The notes under the pieces are model-generated. The model was not told where the DNA came from. It saw nothing but the letters and a program-made list of their open reading frames with translations, and searched no databases. A DNA stretch of 54,757 nt from an uncultured Hyphomicrobiales bacterium (GTDB taxonomy: Bacteria > Pseudomonadota > Alphaproteobacteria > Rhizobiales > Beijerinckiaceae), in the NCBI GenBank assembly GCA_903931945.1, contig CAIZEI010000160.1, positions 1 through 54,757 on the forward strand, given 5' to 3'. Shown here one piece after another: positions 54,694 to 54,757 of the stretch. Position numbers and translations under genes: made by a program. Numbering within the stretch: position 1 is the first letter of the stretch; each line of letters opens with the position of its first letter.

Positions 54694-54757
54694 GGCGTTT
54701 CCCCGGAGCTGACGGACATGACGGACTGTCTATAGCGCGAGAACGCGGCGATGGCCA

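Overview
The window reads as chromosomal DNA of a GC-rich alphaproteobacterium, most likely of the Hyphomicrobiales (Rhizobiales). The argument is from gene content: an aerobic-type cobaltochelatase CobT, an IalB-like secreted protein, an L,D-transpeptidase with a Pro/Ala-rich tail, a KpsF/KdsD isomerase beside a TTG-started outer-membrane barrel protein, and many orphan periplasmic receptors of the Bug/TTT type. I cannot fix the genus. I see no rRNA, tRNA, insertion sequence, prophage or CRISPR array. Coding density is high and no gene-free stretch exceeds 300 bases.

Layout. 1-1626: the 5' part of thiC (minus strand, running off the left edge) under a clear TPP riboswitch. 1798-6520: an SbcD/YhaO-like nuclease and a YhaN-like coiled-coil ATPase. 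6594-14076: an accessory oxygenase/decarboxylase island. A 2-oxoglutarate/Fe(II) oxygenase and a Rieske oxygenase lie on the minus strand. Diverging from them is a plus-strand operon of cupin, Cdc48/p97-like double AAA+ ATPase, second cupin and UbiD-family decarboxylase. 14138-17136: an orphan branched-chain amino-acid type receptor, and a secreted fusion of a carboxypeptidase-regulatory-like domain, a CxxCH heme site and a Vgb-like propeller. 17195-22151: comM, an amidohydrolase, cobT (cobalamin lower-ligand activation) and galE. 22386-31456: galU, an outer-membrane barrel, KdsD-like isomerase, an MFS exporter, cobaltochelatase cobT with a HAD hydrolase, and an iron-type receptor. 31506-41728: class I fumarase, two small proteins, a ThDP enzyme facing an acyl-CoA synthetase, acs, a metallo-beta-lactamase-fold hydrolase and an IalB-like protein. 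41986-45666: L,D-transpeptidase, then lemA and two TPM-domain genes. 45670-54693: a catabolic-looking set of carboxylesterase, Tat-exported amidohydrolase, MmgE/PrpD protein, LLM flavin monooxygenase and three orphan solute receptors.

The best candidate for an undescribed system is 6594-14076. Its ATPase is built like p97 (N-domain, D1, D2), but the Walker B catalytic glutamate of D2 is naturally glutamine, the same change as the laboratory p97 E578Q trap. It also carries seven histidines in its first 20 residues. It is translationally coupled to two paralogous cupins, one with an intact-looking metal site and one that has lost three of the four equivalent histidines. The neighbours are all metal- or cofactor-dependent enzymes (Fe/2OG, Rieske, UbiD). 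I infer a catabolic pathway with its own AAA+ remodeller or metallocentre activase, in the general manner of Rubisco activases or MoxR/CbbQ proteins. The substrate is unknown.
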